The notes beneath the pieces were generated by a model, which saw only the letters and a program-made list of their open reading frames with translations, did not search any database and was not told the DNA's origin. Position numbers and translations under genes: made by a program. A DNA stretch of 64,000 nucleotides from JACMLC01 sp963817025 (GTDB taxonomy: Bacteria; Acidobacteriota; Blastocatellia; Pyrinomonadales; Pyrinomonadaceae): contig CAWFML010000001.1 of the NCBI GenBank assembly GCA_963817025.1, positions 434,001-498,000 on the forward strand, in the 5' to 3' direction. This document shows positions 10,834-19,127 of this stretch, piece by piece; within the stretch, counting starts at the first letter, position 1, and the number at the start of each line of letters is the position of its first letter.

Positions 10834-11260
10834 TATTGTTTCCTCCGATATACTGAAGCAGTTTGAGGGTATCCAGGCAGTAGCTGATGCTCAGGCTGCC
10901 GAAGTGGATGTTCCTGATACCCGTGCTTTGGAAGGCGAGGACGCTCTTCTCGTAACGGGGCAAACTTGGTTGCGGCAAGAAATACAGCATACCAAACACC
11001 TACATTACGTAAGACTGTTTCTTCTTGGCGCGTTATTTATATTGGTGGTTTTATGGCTCGCATCAGTCGCCGCTCTATTGCTTATGGTAGGCTTCCACGC
11101 ATGGAACTTTGGCCTTTCCGACAAAGTGGTAATTGCCTACATTACTTCGACAACCGTGAGCGTGCTCGGCCTTTTCCATATTGCCGCAAAATGGCTTTTC
11201 TCTGCATCGTTTGCCGATTTTAGTCGGTCAATCAAAGACATCTACAAAAAACCAAGTTAA
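10805..11260 (+). CDS. Two-helix membrane protein, putative Panacea-paired toxin
   Basis: A 151-residue protein with a hydrophilic acidic first half (about 1-60) and two strong transmembrane helices (about 71-97 and 107-130), ending in a basic tail (SRSIKDIYKKPS). It starts inside the end of the Panacea gene, so translation is coupled. No enzyme motif is seen. By position it is the toxin candidate; membrane-acting toxins are among known Panacea partners. It could instead be a sensor or anchor. The exact start is uncertain; ATG 10805 is the first in frame. Confidence 0.65.
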   Translation: MSEPESSQSSIVSSDILKQFEGIQAVADAQAAEVDVPDTRALEGEDALLVTGQTWLRQEIQHTKHLHYVRLFLLGALFILVVLWLASVAALLLMVGFHAWNFGLSDKVVIAYITSTTVSVLGLFHIAAKWLFSASFADFSRSIKDIYKKPS

Positions 11261-11340
11261 AGTTTTCAATTAAATTCAAACTGACCCACTCGAATCACGG
11301 GACTGTCTAAATCAGATTGGATAATGATATAACCCTTGAC

Positions 11341-11775
11341 ATGACTATTTGTCCCCATTGCCAAGACACTACTCGACAAGTCAAAGCTGGCTTTACACGC
11401 ACCAGCAGCCAACGCTTCCAATGCCAACTGTGCCGTCGCAGCTATACGCCTGAGCCGAAGCCGCTTGGTTACGACGACAAGATTAAAGAACTGGCTCTCA
11501 AACTCTACCTCGAAGGTAATGGCTTTCGCCGCATCGGGCGTCTGCTCTCGGTCAACCATCAATCTGTGGTCAACTGGATCAATGCTTTTCATGCCCACCT
11601 GCGGGCCAAGAAGTTGGCTTTGCCTGTGCCCGGCCAGGTCAGCACTTTAGAGATGGATGAGTTGTTTACCTTCATCGGGACTAAAAAAAGCCAGCCTTTA
11701 TCGTCACCCTCGTTGACCGGCAAACACGCTCAATCGTCTCGCACACAGTGTGCGAGCACCGAACGCCGGAAGTAA
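11341..11775 (+). CDS. IS1 InsA-like protein (orfA, zinc finger and helix-turn-helix)
   Basis: Begins MTICPHC at ATG 11341. The zinc finger CPHC...CQLC lies at residues about 4-30, followed by the helix-turn-helix around FRRIGRLLSVNHQSVVNWI. In IS1 elements the unshifted product binds the ends and represses transposition. Reading in this frame past the slip site gives a short unrelated tail. An in-frame TTG at 11317, inside the end of the left repeat region, is less likely as start. Confidence 0.85.
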   Translation: MTICPHCQDTTRQVKAGFTRTSSQRFQCQLCRRSYTPEPKPLGYDDKIKELALKLYLEGNGFRRIGRLLSVNHQSVVNWINAFHAHLRAKKLALPVPGQVSTLEMDELFTFIGTKKSQPLSSPSLTGKHAQSSRTQCASTERRK

Positions 11776-12098
11776 TGCAAGCTGTGATTGATGCTGCGCC
11801 GCACGCTGAGAGCTACTTCAGTGATGCCTTTAACACTTACCGCGAACTGTGTTGGTGGGGCACTCATCAAGCTATGTCTAACAAGTCAGAGACTTATTCA
11901 GTGGAAGGCGACAACGCGGAATTGCGTCACTACCTTGCACGCTTGACACGCAAATCTCGCTGTTTCTCGAAATGCATCCACGCACTGCGCCGTGCGGTGG
12001 AGTTGTTCGTCTGGTGCTGGAACAAAAGGCAACTTCGGAAGCAGCAACATCCGCGTTATCCAATACACTTGATTGATTCTGTTTCTTCTCTGATTTAG
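11748..12098 (+). CDS. IS1 InsB-like transposase part (orfB, reached by -1 frameshift)
   Basis: This frame is -1 relative to orfA. When ribosomes slip at the A7 run (11683-11689), orfA continues as FIVTLVDRQTRSIVSHTVCEH into this frame. The DDE catalytic core of IS1 transposase follows, with YFSDAFNTYRELCWWG and VEGDNAELRHYLARLTRKSRCFSK. The stop TAG lies inside the right inverted repeat. The true product is the fused orfA-orfB protein of about 252 residues; orfB alone probably has no own start. Confidence 0.85.
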   Translation: MCEHRTPEVMQAVIDAAPHAESYFSDAFNTYRELCWWGTHQAMSNKSETYSVEGDNAELRHYLARLTRKSRCFSKCIHALRRAVELFVWCWNKRQLRKQQHPRYPIHLIDSVSSLI

Positions 12099-12121
12099 AC
12101 AGTCCCCGAATCACATAAAGC

Positions 12122-12151
12122 TTGACTCTGTGTCTTATTTGGGCATAAAGT
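12122..12151 (+). promoter_or_regulatory. Candidate promoter of the astacin gene
   Basis: TTGACT (12122-12127), 18-base spacer and TAAAGT (12146-12151), about 125 bases before the ATG. It is similar in form to the Panacea promoter. It lies just outside the IS1 insertion, which therefore spares it. Confidence 0.3.
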
Positions 12152-12274
12152 CTGGCCCGTCTTAGCTGCTTGAACGGCCCTCGCAAACCTCAATGCTAAT
12201 CAAGCGGCGGCTGCAATCAACCACTGTCGGGCCACCTCCGCTGCTGGCCCACACCTCAATAAAGGAAAATCATT

Positions 12275-14029
12275 ATGGCTACTAAAAAGAGCGCATCCAA
12301 AAAAGCAGGCGCTGCCAAAAAAGCTGTGTCTAAGAAAAAGACTGGCTCCGCGAAAAAAGCCGCTTCATCCAAGAAAGCTTCTGCCAAGAAAACTTCTGCC
12401 TCTAAAAAGGGCGCAGGCAAGCCAAAGAGTAAAGGCCCGGAATCAGGTGAGCAATTCAAAGCGCCGGATGTGCGCCGCAGTTATATCTCAGGCGCGACCT
12501 TCGGACTCAAGGAGATACAGTACGGCGCGATTGACGGCGAAGCCATCTTTGAGGGCGATATTGTCTTAGGCTCTGTCGGAGAGATGGAGGCCATCAGGCA
12601 GCAGGTCGAAGAGCGTGAGAGTGATACTGACGTGGCGTTTGCAGCAGTCATCGCTGGCAACCAGTTTCGCTGGCCCAACGGCGTTATAGCCTTTCGCATT
12701 GACCCGAACCTGCCCAACCAGCAGAGAGTGACCGATGCCATACGCCACTGGGAAACGAATACCAACCTGCGCTTTCGTCAACGCACCAACGAACTTAACT
12801 TTGTCACTTTTCGTCCCGGCGGAGGATGCAGCGCGAATGTCGGGATGCGCGGCGGAGAGCAGTTCGTCAATCTGGGCGCGGGCTGTTCGACCGGCAACAC
12901 GATTCATGAGCTGGGCCACACCGCCGGACTGTGGCACGAACAGAGCAGAGAAGACCGCGATAACTTCGTCACGATCAACTTCGCCAACGTGCAGCAGGGC
13001 ATGGCCTTTAACTTCGACCAGCACATTACGGACGGAGACGACATAGGCCGTTATGATTACGCCTCGATCATGCATTACCCGCGCAACGCCTTCGCCGTTG
13101 ACCCCAGCAGAGACACTATCACGCCCAAACCGGATGTGAATGTTCCCATAGGCCAACGCACAGCGTTGAGCGCGGGCGACATTGCCGCCATCAATGCCAT
13201 CTATCCGCGCAAAGCCACGCTCGGAGAGACCAGCAACAACGGCCCGGCGTTGACGACCAAAGGCGCGCACTTGTTGCTCGGCTGGACTGGAACCGGAAAC
13301 CTGCGGCTCAACTTTATGAGTTCGACGGATGGTCTAGGCTTCACCGCCAAGGTCACGCTCGGCGACATCTCGCCAGCCGCGCCTGCGCTGGCTGTCTTCC
13401 AGAACAGGTTCGTGGTCGCATGGATCGGCGTCGGCAATAACCAGCTCAACATCATGCAGTCAAACAACGGGATGAGCTGGGTCAACAAAGTGACGCTCGC
13501 AGACAGATCTCAATCATCGCCTTCGCTCGCAGTCCTCGGCAGCGAACTCTTCATCGCATGGCGCGGAGTCGGCAACAATCGTTTGAACGTCATGCGCAGC
13601 TCCGACGGCATCCGATGGCGCAACAAAGTAACGCTTAACGAGACCACGCTTTCAGGGCCGACGCTGACCACACTCGGCACACGACTCTTGCTCGGCTGGC
13701 GCGGGGTTGGCAACAATCAACTGAATGTCATGCGCAGCGCCAACGGCACGAGCTTTACTAACAAGGTCATGCTCGGCGAGACGACTATTTCCAAGCCACA
13801 GCTTTCCGCGAGCGGGAACAGGGCTTTTCTGACATGGCAGGGAGTCGGCAATCAACTCTTGAACGTGCTCGCCAGCAGCGACGGCATCAACTGGGGAGCC
13901 AAATTCATTGCGCGCGAGACATGCATAGACGGGCCTGTCGTGACGCCTCTCGGCAACCGCCTCGTCTGGGGCTGGACGGGAACAGACCCGGCTCATCGCC
14001 TCAACACCATGCTCTTCAACGTCGCGTGA
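12275..14029 (+). CDS. Astacin-type (M12A) zinc metalloprotease with Lys/Ala-rich N-terminus
   Basis: A 584-residue protein. Residues 1-55 are almost only Lys, Ala and Ser, resembling histone H1 tails and no signal peptide. The protease domain (about 110-320) has HELGHTAGLWHEQSRED at 211 on, i.e. HExxHxxGxxH with the astacin Glu, and a Met-turn SIMHYP. Residues about 320-580 hold five or more repeats of a WxGVGNNQLNVMRSxDG pattern, likely a beta-propeller. Astacins are usually secreted and this one has no visible export signal, so its location is open. Start ATG 12275 follows AAAGGAAA. Confidence 0.88.
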   Translation: MATKKSASKKAGAAKKAVSKKKTGSAKKAASSKKASAKKTSASKKGAGKPKSKGPESGEQFKAPDVRRSYISGATFGLKEIQYGAIDGEAIFEGDIVLGSVGEMEAIRQQVEERESDTDVAFAAVIAGNQFRWPNGVIAFRIDPNLPNQQRVTDAIRHWETNTNLRFRQRTNELNFVTFRPGGGCSANVGMRGGEQFVNLGAGCSTGNTIHELGHTAGLWHEQSREDRDNFVTINFANVQQGMAFNFDQHITDGDDIGRYDYASIMHYPRNAFAVDPSRDTITPKPDVNVPIGQRTALSAGDIAAINAIYPRKATLGETSNNGPALTTKGAHLLLGWTGTGNLRLNFMSSTDGLGFTAKVTLGDISPAAPALAVFQNRFVVAWIGVGNNQLNIMQSNNGMSWVNKVTLADRSQSSPSLAVLGSELFIAWRGVGNNRLNVMRSSDGIRWRNKVTLNETTLSGPTLTTLGTRLLLGWRGVGNNQLNVMRSANGTSFTNKVMLGETTISKPQLSASGNRAFLTWQGVGNQLLNVLASSDGINWGAKFIARETCIDGPVVTPLGNRLVWGWTGTDPAHRLNTMLFNVA

Positions 14030-14035
14030 TAAACA

Positions 14036-14150
14036 AGTAAAAAGGTAAAAAGGTAAAAGGTAAAAGGAAGGCGGAAACCAATTTCATTAAATTTCATTGA
14101 AATGCTTTTGTCTTCCCTTTTGCCTTTTACCTTTTTACTTTTACCTTCTT
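14036..14150. repeat. Family D palindromic repeat, copy 1
   Basis: A run of GGTAAAAAGGTAAAAGG words pairs with TTTTGCCTTTTACCTTTTTAC downstream. An ORF reading through the right arm yields an apparent hydrophobic leader that is probably an artefact of the repeat. Confidence 0.85.
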
Positions 14151-14170
14151 CAGCGTGTGGGCTTCAGACT

Positions 14171-14524
14171 ATGAAAAAATTTCGTGTGGATGGAGAGATA
14201 ACCTTTGCGGAGCGGGCGGAGCTGCCGCCGCAAGCGAAAGCCTACGTCCGCCTGCTCGACACCTCACTGGCAGATGCGGCAGCAAAGACAGTGGCCGAAG
14301 CAGTGTTTGAGGACATCGCACGCAAAGTAAATGAAGGTGAAACGATCAAGTTCATTCTGGAAGGCGAGATTCAGGACGAGCGCGGAGACTATACCGTCAG
14401 CGCGCACATAGACGCGGACGGAGACGGCAAGATGAGTCCCGGCGACTTTATCAGCATGCAAAGCTATCCGGTCATCACACACGGAAGCCCTTCCCAGGTG
14501 ACTGTGCAGGTCAAAAAAATCTAA
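14171..14524 (+). CDS. YbaY/YscW-like domain protein
   Basis: A 117-residue protein. VDGEITFAERAELPPQAKAYVRLLDTSLADAAAKTVAE resembles the beta-domain of YbaY-type lipoproteins. The frame is open upstream to ATG 14102, adding LLPSSACGL, which looks like a lipoprotein leader. Those bases, however, belong to the family D repeat arm, so ATG 14171 (MKKFRVDG) is preferred with moderate confidence. If the longer start is used, the repeat supplies an export signal. Function is unknown; an envelope role is likely for the family. Confidence 0.6.
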   Translation: MKKFRVDGEITFAERAELPPQAKAYVRLLDTSLADAAAKTVAEAVFEDIARKVNEGETIKFILEGEIQDERGDYTVSAHIDADGDGKMSPGDFISMQSYPVITHGSPSQVTVQVKKI

Positions 14525-14534
14525 AAAAAGAATT

Positions 14535-14649
14535 TTCCCGCAAAGGCGCAAAGGCGCAAAGGAAGACGCGAAGAAAGCTTTCAAGATAAATAACTCCTGG
14601 ATTTCTTTGCGACTTGTCTTCTTTGCGCCACCAGCGCCTTTGCGGGAGC
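14535..14649. repeat. Family A palindromic repeat, copy 7
   Basis: Left arm TTCCCGCAAAGGCGCAAAGG, right arm CACCAGCGCCTTTGCGGGA, between convergent genes. The left arm uses the plain CAAAGGCGCAAAG form and the right arm the CCACCAGCGCC form, so the two arms have drifted or recombined. Confidence 0.9.
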
Positions 14650-14660
14650 TATTCGTTTTC

Positions 14661-16307
14661 TTAACCTCTCTTCAACTTTCGATAATGACGAATGAGCGCG
14701 TTGGTCGAGCTATCGTGACTCAGTTTCGGCTCTTCCACGTTCTCCAATTCCGGCACGATTCTCTGGGCCAGCGCCTTGCCCAACTCGACGCCCCACTGGT
14801 CGAACGAATCAATATTCCAGATGACGCCCTGCGTGAAAACGCTGTGCTCGTAGAGCGCTACCAGACGGCCAAGCGTGGCGGGCGTCAAACGTTCCGCGAG
14901 GATAGTCGTTGACGGGCGGTTGCCCTCAAAGGTGCGATGCGGCACAAGCCATTCCGGCGTGCCTTCTCTTCTCACCTCTTCCGCCGTCTTGCCAAACGCC
15001 AGCGCCTCGCTCTGCGCGAAGAGATTCGACAGCAGCAAATCCTGATGACGCCCCAGAGGATTGAGCGACCGGCAGAAGCCTATAAAGTCGCACGCGATGA
15101 GCTTTGTTCCCTGATGAATCAGTTGATAAAAGGAATGCTGTCCATTCGTTCCCGGCTCGCCCCAGTAAACAGGGCTGGTCTGGCAGTCCATGTGCTCGCC
15201 CGCGAGGTTGACGCTCTTGCCGTTCGACTCCATCACGAGTTGTTGCAGGTAAGCCGGAAAGCGTTTGAGATATTGATCGTAAGGCAGCACGGCGATTGAT
15301 TCGGCTGCAAAGAAGTTGTTATGCCAGACGGCGAGCAGGCCCATCAGCGCGGGCAGATTTTTCTCGAAGGGCGCGGTGCGAAAGTGCTCGTCCATCTCGT
15401 AAAAACCATCGAGCAGCGCGCGAAAGTTTTCCGGCCCAATACTAATCATCGTCGAAAGCCCTATGGCCGAGCACATGGAATAACGCCCGCCGACCCAGTC
15501 CCAGAACTCGAACATGTTCGCCGTATCAATGCCAAACTTTTCGACCTCTGCGGAGCTTGTCGAGACGGCGACGAAATGTTTCGCAATAGCGCTTTCTTCA
15601 TGCAAAGCTTCTAAGGCCCACGCACGCGCTGTGTGCGCGTTGGTCATCGTCTCCTGCGTGGTAAAGGTTTTTGAGGCGATGATAAAGAGCGTCTCCGCCG
15701 CGTCGAGGTCGCGCACGGCCTCTGCGAAGTCTGTGCCGTCTACGTTCGAGACGAAGCGCAGGACAAGCTCGCGCTGGCTGTAATGCCGCAGGGCTTCATA
15801 AGCCATTACAGGGCCGAGGTCTGAGCCGCCGATGCCGATGTTGACGATGTTGCGTATGCGCTTGCCCGTGTGGCCCTTCCATTCTCCATCGCGCACCCGG
15901 TTTGAAAATGCCGCCATCCGTTCGAGAACCTCGTGCACCTGCGGCACGACATCAACGCCGTCCACAAAAATCTGCTGGCCGCGCGGGGCGCGCAAAGCCG
16001 TATGCAGCACCGCGCGATTCTCCGTGAGGTTGATCTTCTCGCCGCTAAACATGGCCTCGATGCGCTCCGCCAGCTTGCACTCTGTCGCCAGTTGCAGGAG
16101 CAGCTCGATGGTCTCGTCCGTCACGCGCTGTTTCGAGTAATCGAAATAGAGTCCGACTGCTTCCACACAGAGCCGCTCGCCGCGCGCCGGGTCGTCCTTA
16201 AAGAGCGCGCTGAGGTGCGTGTCCACAATCTTTTGATAGTGTTCCTGTAGCGCGCTCCACGCCGGAAGCCGCGTCGGTGTTTGTGTTGATGGTATCGGAT
16301 TAGTCAT
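14661..16307 (-). CDS. pgi: Glucose-6-phosphate isomerase
   Basis: A 548-residue cytoplasmic enzyme interconverting glucose-6-phosphate and fructose-6-phosphate. IRNIVNIGIGGSDLGP near 150, FVSNVDGTD, SKTFTTQETMTNA near 210 and GGRYSMCSAIGL near 265 are family signatures, with the SIS fold in the middle. The late EPGTNGQHSFYQLIHQGTK carries the catalytic Glu region and SFDQWGVELGK the C-terminal Lys. Length equals that of the E. coli-type enzyme. The ribosome-binding site is weak. Confidence 0.96.
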   Translation of the reverse strand: MTNPIPSTQTPTRLPAWSALQEHYQKIVDTHLSALFKDDPARGERLCVEAVGLYFDYSKQRVTDETIELLLQLATECKLAERIEAMFSGEKINLTENRAVLHTALRAPRGQQIFVDGVDVVPQVHEVLERMAAFSNRVRDGEWKGHTGKRIRNIVNIGIGGSDLGPVMAYEALRHYSQRELVLRFVSNVDGTDFAEAVRDLDAAETLFIIASKTFTTQETMTNAHTARAWALEALHEESAIAKHFVAVSTSSAEVEKFGIDTANMFEFWDWVGGRYSMCSAIGLSTMISIGPENFRALLDGFYEMDEHFRTAPFEKNLPALMGLLAVWHNNFFAAESIAVLPYDQYLKRFPAYLQQLVMESNGKSVNLAGEHMDCQTSPVYWGEPGTNGQHSFYQLIHQGTKLIACDFIGFCRSLNPLGRHQDLLLSNLFAQSEALAFGKTAEEVRREGTPEWLVPHRTFEGNRPSTTILAERLTPATLGRLVALYEHSVFTQGVIWNIDSFDQWGVELGKALAQRIVPELENVEEPKLSHDSSTNALIRHYRKLKRG

Positions 16308-16400
16308 ATCTCAGAAGTTAAAGCTGCGCGGGCCATTCCTGTCAACACGTTGACGGTAGTGATTCACATTCAGCTTATATGCTCTTACATATCAAGGAAT

Positions 16401-16502
16401 CTCCCGCAAAGGCGCTGGTGGCGCAAAGCAAGACCGCAAAGCGTTGAATGCCACTGACACTTTGCGTCTTTTTCTTTGCGCCACCAGCGCCTTTGCGGGA
16501 AA
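16401..16502. repeat. Family A palindromic repeat, copy 8
   Basis: Arms CTCCCGCAAAGGCGCTGGTG and CACCAGCGCCTTTGCGGGA with GCGCAAAGCAAG / CTTTTTCTTTGCGC inner pairing. It lies in the divergent gap between pgi and the ABC transporter gene, so it is not a terminator for either. Confidence 0.9.
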
Positions 16503-16650
16503 CTATTTCTTTCTTCACGAGACAACTCACTAAGCAAGTCTCACCACTCCAGGTTCACGCCAAACTTCAGATGCCGGAGCCGGAGCGGGTGAGTAGGTTA
16601 TACTCTCTGAACAGTGGGCCAATAACTTCATCAGCGGCTGAAGGAGGAGG

Positions 16651-18879
16651 ATGTCGAATCAGGCTGTGGAACATTCCGGCGGCGCGCAGGCGAAGAAGAT
16701 CGGCCCGGCGAGGCTGTTGCGGATTTTGTTGTCTTACGTCAGGCCCTACGCGTGGCGCGGCGTGCTGCTGCTCATCACGCTCCTGATAGAGGGAGTGTTC
16801 GTCACCCTGCTCGCGCTCAGTCTCAAGTTTCTCATAGACTTCGCCATCACGCCGCGAGAAATAAAGTTTCTGGCCCTGATTATCGGCGGGCTGTGCATAG
16901 GGTTTCTGCTGACGGCCATCTCGCAGGTCGTGCGCGATTACCTGTACGCATGGCTCGGCGCGCATCTTCTGAACGACATACGCAAAGAGATGTTCCGGCA
17001 CTTCCAGCGATTGTCGCTGGGGTTTTATGCGCGCTCGCGGATGGGAGATTTGTTGTCGCGCTTCTCTTCGGATTTGAATGCGATTGAGAACGCGGTCGTG
17101 CTCGGCGTGCCGGGCGCGCTGTTGTGCGTTATCAATATTCTGTTCAGCGCGTGCGTTTTATTTGTGCTCGATTGGAGGCTCGCGCTCGCGGCGATGTGCG
17201 GGCTTCCGCTCTGCCTGCTTGGGCCAAAGCTGCTAGGGCCGCGCGCCTTAAAAGAGGGCGATAATTTGCGCACGGAACAGTCTGCGATTTCCAGTATCAT
17301 TCATGAAAACCTCGGCGCGCAGCAGATAGTCAAGGCTTTCGGCCTGAAAAAATCCGTGCTCGCAAACTTCGAGGGACAGGCCGACAGGCTGGCGCGGCGC
17401 GCAACTAGCTTTAACTTTTTAAGCTATGTCACAGAGCGCAGCCCGAACATAGGCATGCTGCTCTTTAATGTCCTGCTCATCAGCGGCGGCTCTTACTTAG
17501 CCTACAGAGGCGCGCTCTCCATCGGTTCCCTGGTCTCTTTCAATGCTCTGTTCATCACCGTCAGCTCGTCCGTCATGGGCCTGACGGCTGTGACGCCGAC
17601 GCTCTTGCAAGCCACTGGCGGGATGCAGCGAGTGCGCGAGTTGCTTGACGAACAGCCGACCATCTTTGAGCATCCGAACGCGCGGACGCTGCCCCTTCTC
17701 TCTTCGGGCATACGCTTTGAGAACGTGACCTTCGGTTATCAGGGCGAGCAGACCAACCTGACGGACGTGACGATGGATTTGCCAAAGGGAGCGCGCATCG
17801 GATTTGTGGGCCACAGCGGCTGTGGCAAGAGCACGAATCTGAATCTCATCATGCGCTTCTATGACCCGCAGACCGGAAGAATCATGTTCGACGGCATAGA
17901 CCTGCGCGAAGCGAAACTGGATTCGCTTTACAATCAGATAGGCATCGTCTTTCAGGAGAGCTTTCTCTTTAACACGAGCGTGCGCGAGAACATACGCCTC
18001 GGCAAATTAAGCGCGACCGACGCGGAGGTTGAAGAAGCTGCCAGAGCCGCAGAGCTTCATGACATTATTATGCAGATGCCCGCCGGCTATGACACAAACG
18101 TGGGCGAGCGCGGCGGGCTGCTCTCAGGCGGGCAAAGGCAGCGCATAGCCATCGCACGCGCGCTGGTTCGCAATCCTTCATTAATCATTCTTGATGAAGC
18201 GACCTCTGCGCTTGACCCCGGCACAGAGGCCGCGATTAACGAGACGCTTGAGCGCGTCTCCAAAGGCCGCACGGTCATCTCCGTCACGCACAGGCTCAAA
18301 TCCGTAATCAACTACGACCACATCTACGTCTTTCAGGAAGGCCAACTCATAGAGCAGGGGACGCACAAAGCTCTCTTGTATCGCGGCGGGACTTACGCAG
18401 GCATGTGGCGCAGGCAATCCGGCACGGCTCTTTCCCCTACTGGCGACATGCGCGTCACGGACATCAACATCCTGCGCGACGTGCCTCTGTTCAAAGACCT
18501 GGACGAAGCCTACCTGATGGAAATCTCAGACATGTTTATTACGGAGCGCGTCCCTGCTGGCCGCACGGTCATCGCAGAGGGCGACGAGGGCAGCCGCTTC
18601 TATATCATCATACGCGGCAAGGTGTCAGTCAGCGCGGCAGACGAGAATGGAGACGTGCATCGCGTTGCAACCTTAGACGACGGGGATTATTTCGGAGAGA
18701 TAGCCCTGCTCACGGACAAGCCGACCACGGCCACCGTCGAGACGCTGGTGTCCAGCATCTTCCTTATCTTGCAGCGCGAGCAGCTACAGAAACTTATGCA
18801 TCAACACGCAGAGCTTGGCGCGCAGGTGCGCCATGCGCTCAAACGCAGGCTGGCGGAGACGGATGCTATGACCGCATAA
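16651..18879 (+). CDS. ABC exporter fused to a C-terminal cyclic-nucleotide-binding domain
   Basis: A 742-residue half-transporter. The membrane domain (about 20-330) has six helices. The nucleotide-binding domain (about 350-590) has Walker A GHSGCGKST at 387, the signature LSGGQRQRIA at 491, Walker B SLIILDEATSALDPG and the H-loop SVTHRL. Residues about 605-730 form a cNMP-binding domain: LFKDLDEAYLMEISDM, GDEGSRFYIIIRGKVSVS and DDGDYFGEIALLTDKPTTATV. Fusion of a sensor domain to an exporter suggests nucleotide-gated transport, but ligand and cargo are unknown. GGAGGAGG immediately precedes ATG. Confidence 0.92.
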   Translation: MSNQAVEHSGGAQAKKIGPARLLRILLSYVRPYAWRGVLLLITLLIEGVFVTLLALSLKFLIDFAITPREIKFLALIIGGLCIGFLLTAISQVVRDYLYAWLGAHLLNDIRKEMFRHFQRLSLGFYARSRMGDLLSRFSSDLNAIENAVVLGVPGALLCVINILFSACVLFVLDWRLALAAMCGLPLCLLGPKLLGPRALKEGDNLRTEQSAISSIIHENLGAQQIVKAFGLKKSVLANFEGQADRLARRATSFNFLSYVTERSPNIGMLLFNVLLISGGSYLAYRGALSIGSLVSFNALFITVSSSVMGLTAVTPTLLQATGGMQRVRELLDEQPTIFEHPNARTLPLLSSGIRFENVTFGYQGEQTNLTDVTMDLPKGARIGFVGHSGCGKSTNLNLIMRFYDPQTGRIMFDGIDLREAKLDSLYNQIGIVFQESFLFNTSVRENIRLGKLSATDAEVEEAARAAELHDIIMQMPAGYDTNVGERGGLLSGGQRQRIAIARALVRNPSLIILDEATSALDPGTEAAINETLERVSKGRTVISVTHRLKSVINYDHIYVFQEGQLIEQGTHKALLYRGGTYAGMWRRQSGTALSPTGDMRVTDINILRDVPLFKDLDEAYLMEISDMFITERVPAGRTVIAEGDEGSRFYIIIRGKVSVSAADENGDVHRVATLDDGDYFGEIALLTDKPTTATVETLVSSIFLILQREQLQKLMHQHAELGAQVRHALKRRLAETDAMTA

Positions 18880-18888
18880 AAGAGAAAA

Positions 18889-19006
18889 AGTTTCCCGCAA
18901 AGGCGCTGGTGGCGCAAAGAAGACAAGTCGCAAAGAGATTGAGCAATCATCTATCTGGAATGCTTTCTTTGCATCTTCCTTTGCGCCACCAGCGCCTTTG
19001 CGGGAG
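18889..19006. repeat. Family A palindromic repeat, copy 9
   Basis: Arms TTTCCCGCAAAGGCGCTGGT and ACCAGCGCCTTTGCGGGAG, directly after the ABC gene stop. Confidence 0.9.
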
Positions 19007-19067
19007 AAGTTCTTCGTTACTAAAGCTTCGACACCACTGCTGAAAAGTTCAACACGCCTGCTGAATA

Positions 19068-19103
19068 GAAAAGCAGGACTGCTGAGAAAAGCAGGACTGC
19101 TGA
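19068..19103. repeat. Tandem 18-bp duplication
   Basis: GAAAAGCAGGACTGCTGA occurs twice head to tail (19068-19085, 19086-19103). Degenerate copies of ACTGCTGAA/CTGCTGAAT lie just upstream (19036-19064). Non-coding, between convergent genes; origin unknown. Confidence 0.85.
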
Positions 19104-19127
19104 ATCTTTCAACCACCCTGACCCGAA

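Larger units (their letters stand above)
11299..12106 (+). mobile_element. IS1-family insertion sequence, complete, 808 bp
   Basis: Perfect 18-base terminal inverted repeats GGGACTGTCTAAATCAGA at 11299-11316 and, inverted, 12089-12106. The flanks carry an 8-base target duplication CGAATCAC (11291-11298 and 12107-12114). Two transposase frames overlap and are joined by a run of seven A at 11683-11689, matching the -1 programmed frameshift of IS1 elements. Length, repeats and duplication are all intact, so the insertion looks recent and possibly active. Confidence 0.95.

Noticed and set aside
14102..14170. Lipoprotein-like leader in front of the YbaY-like protein
   Set aside because: The bases are the right arm of a family D repeat; kept only as an alternative start.
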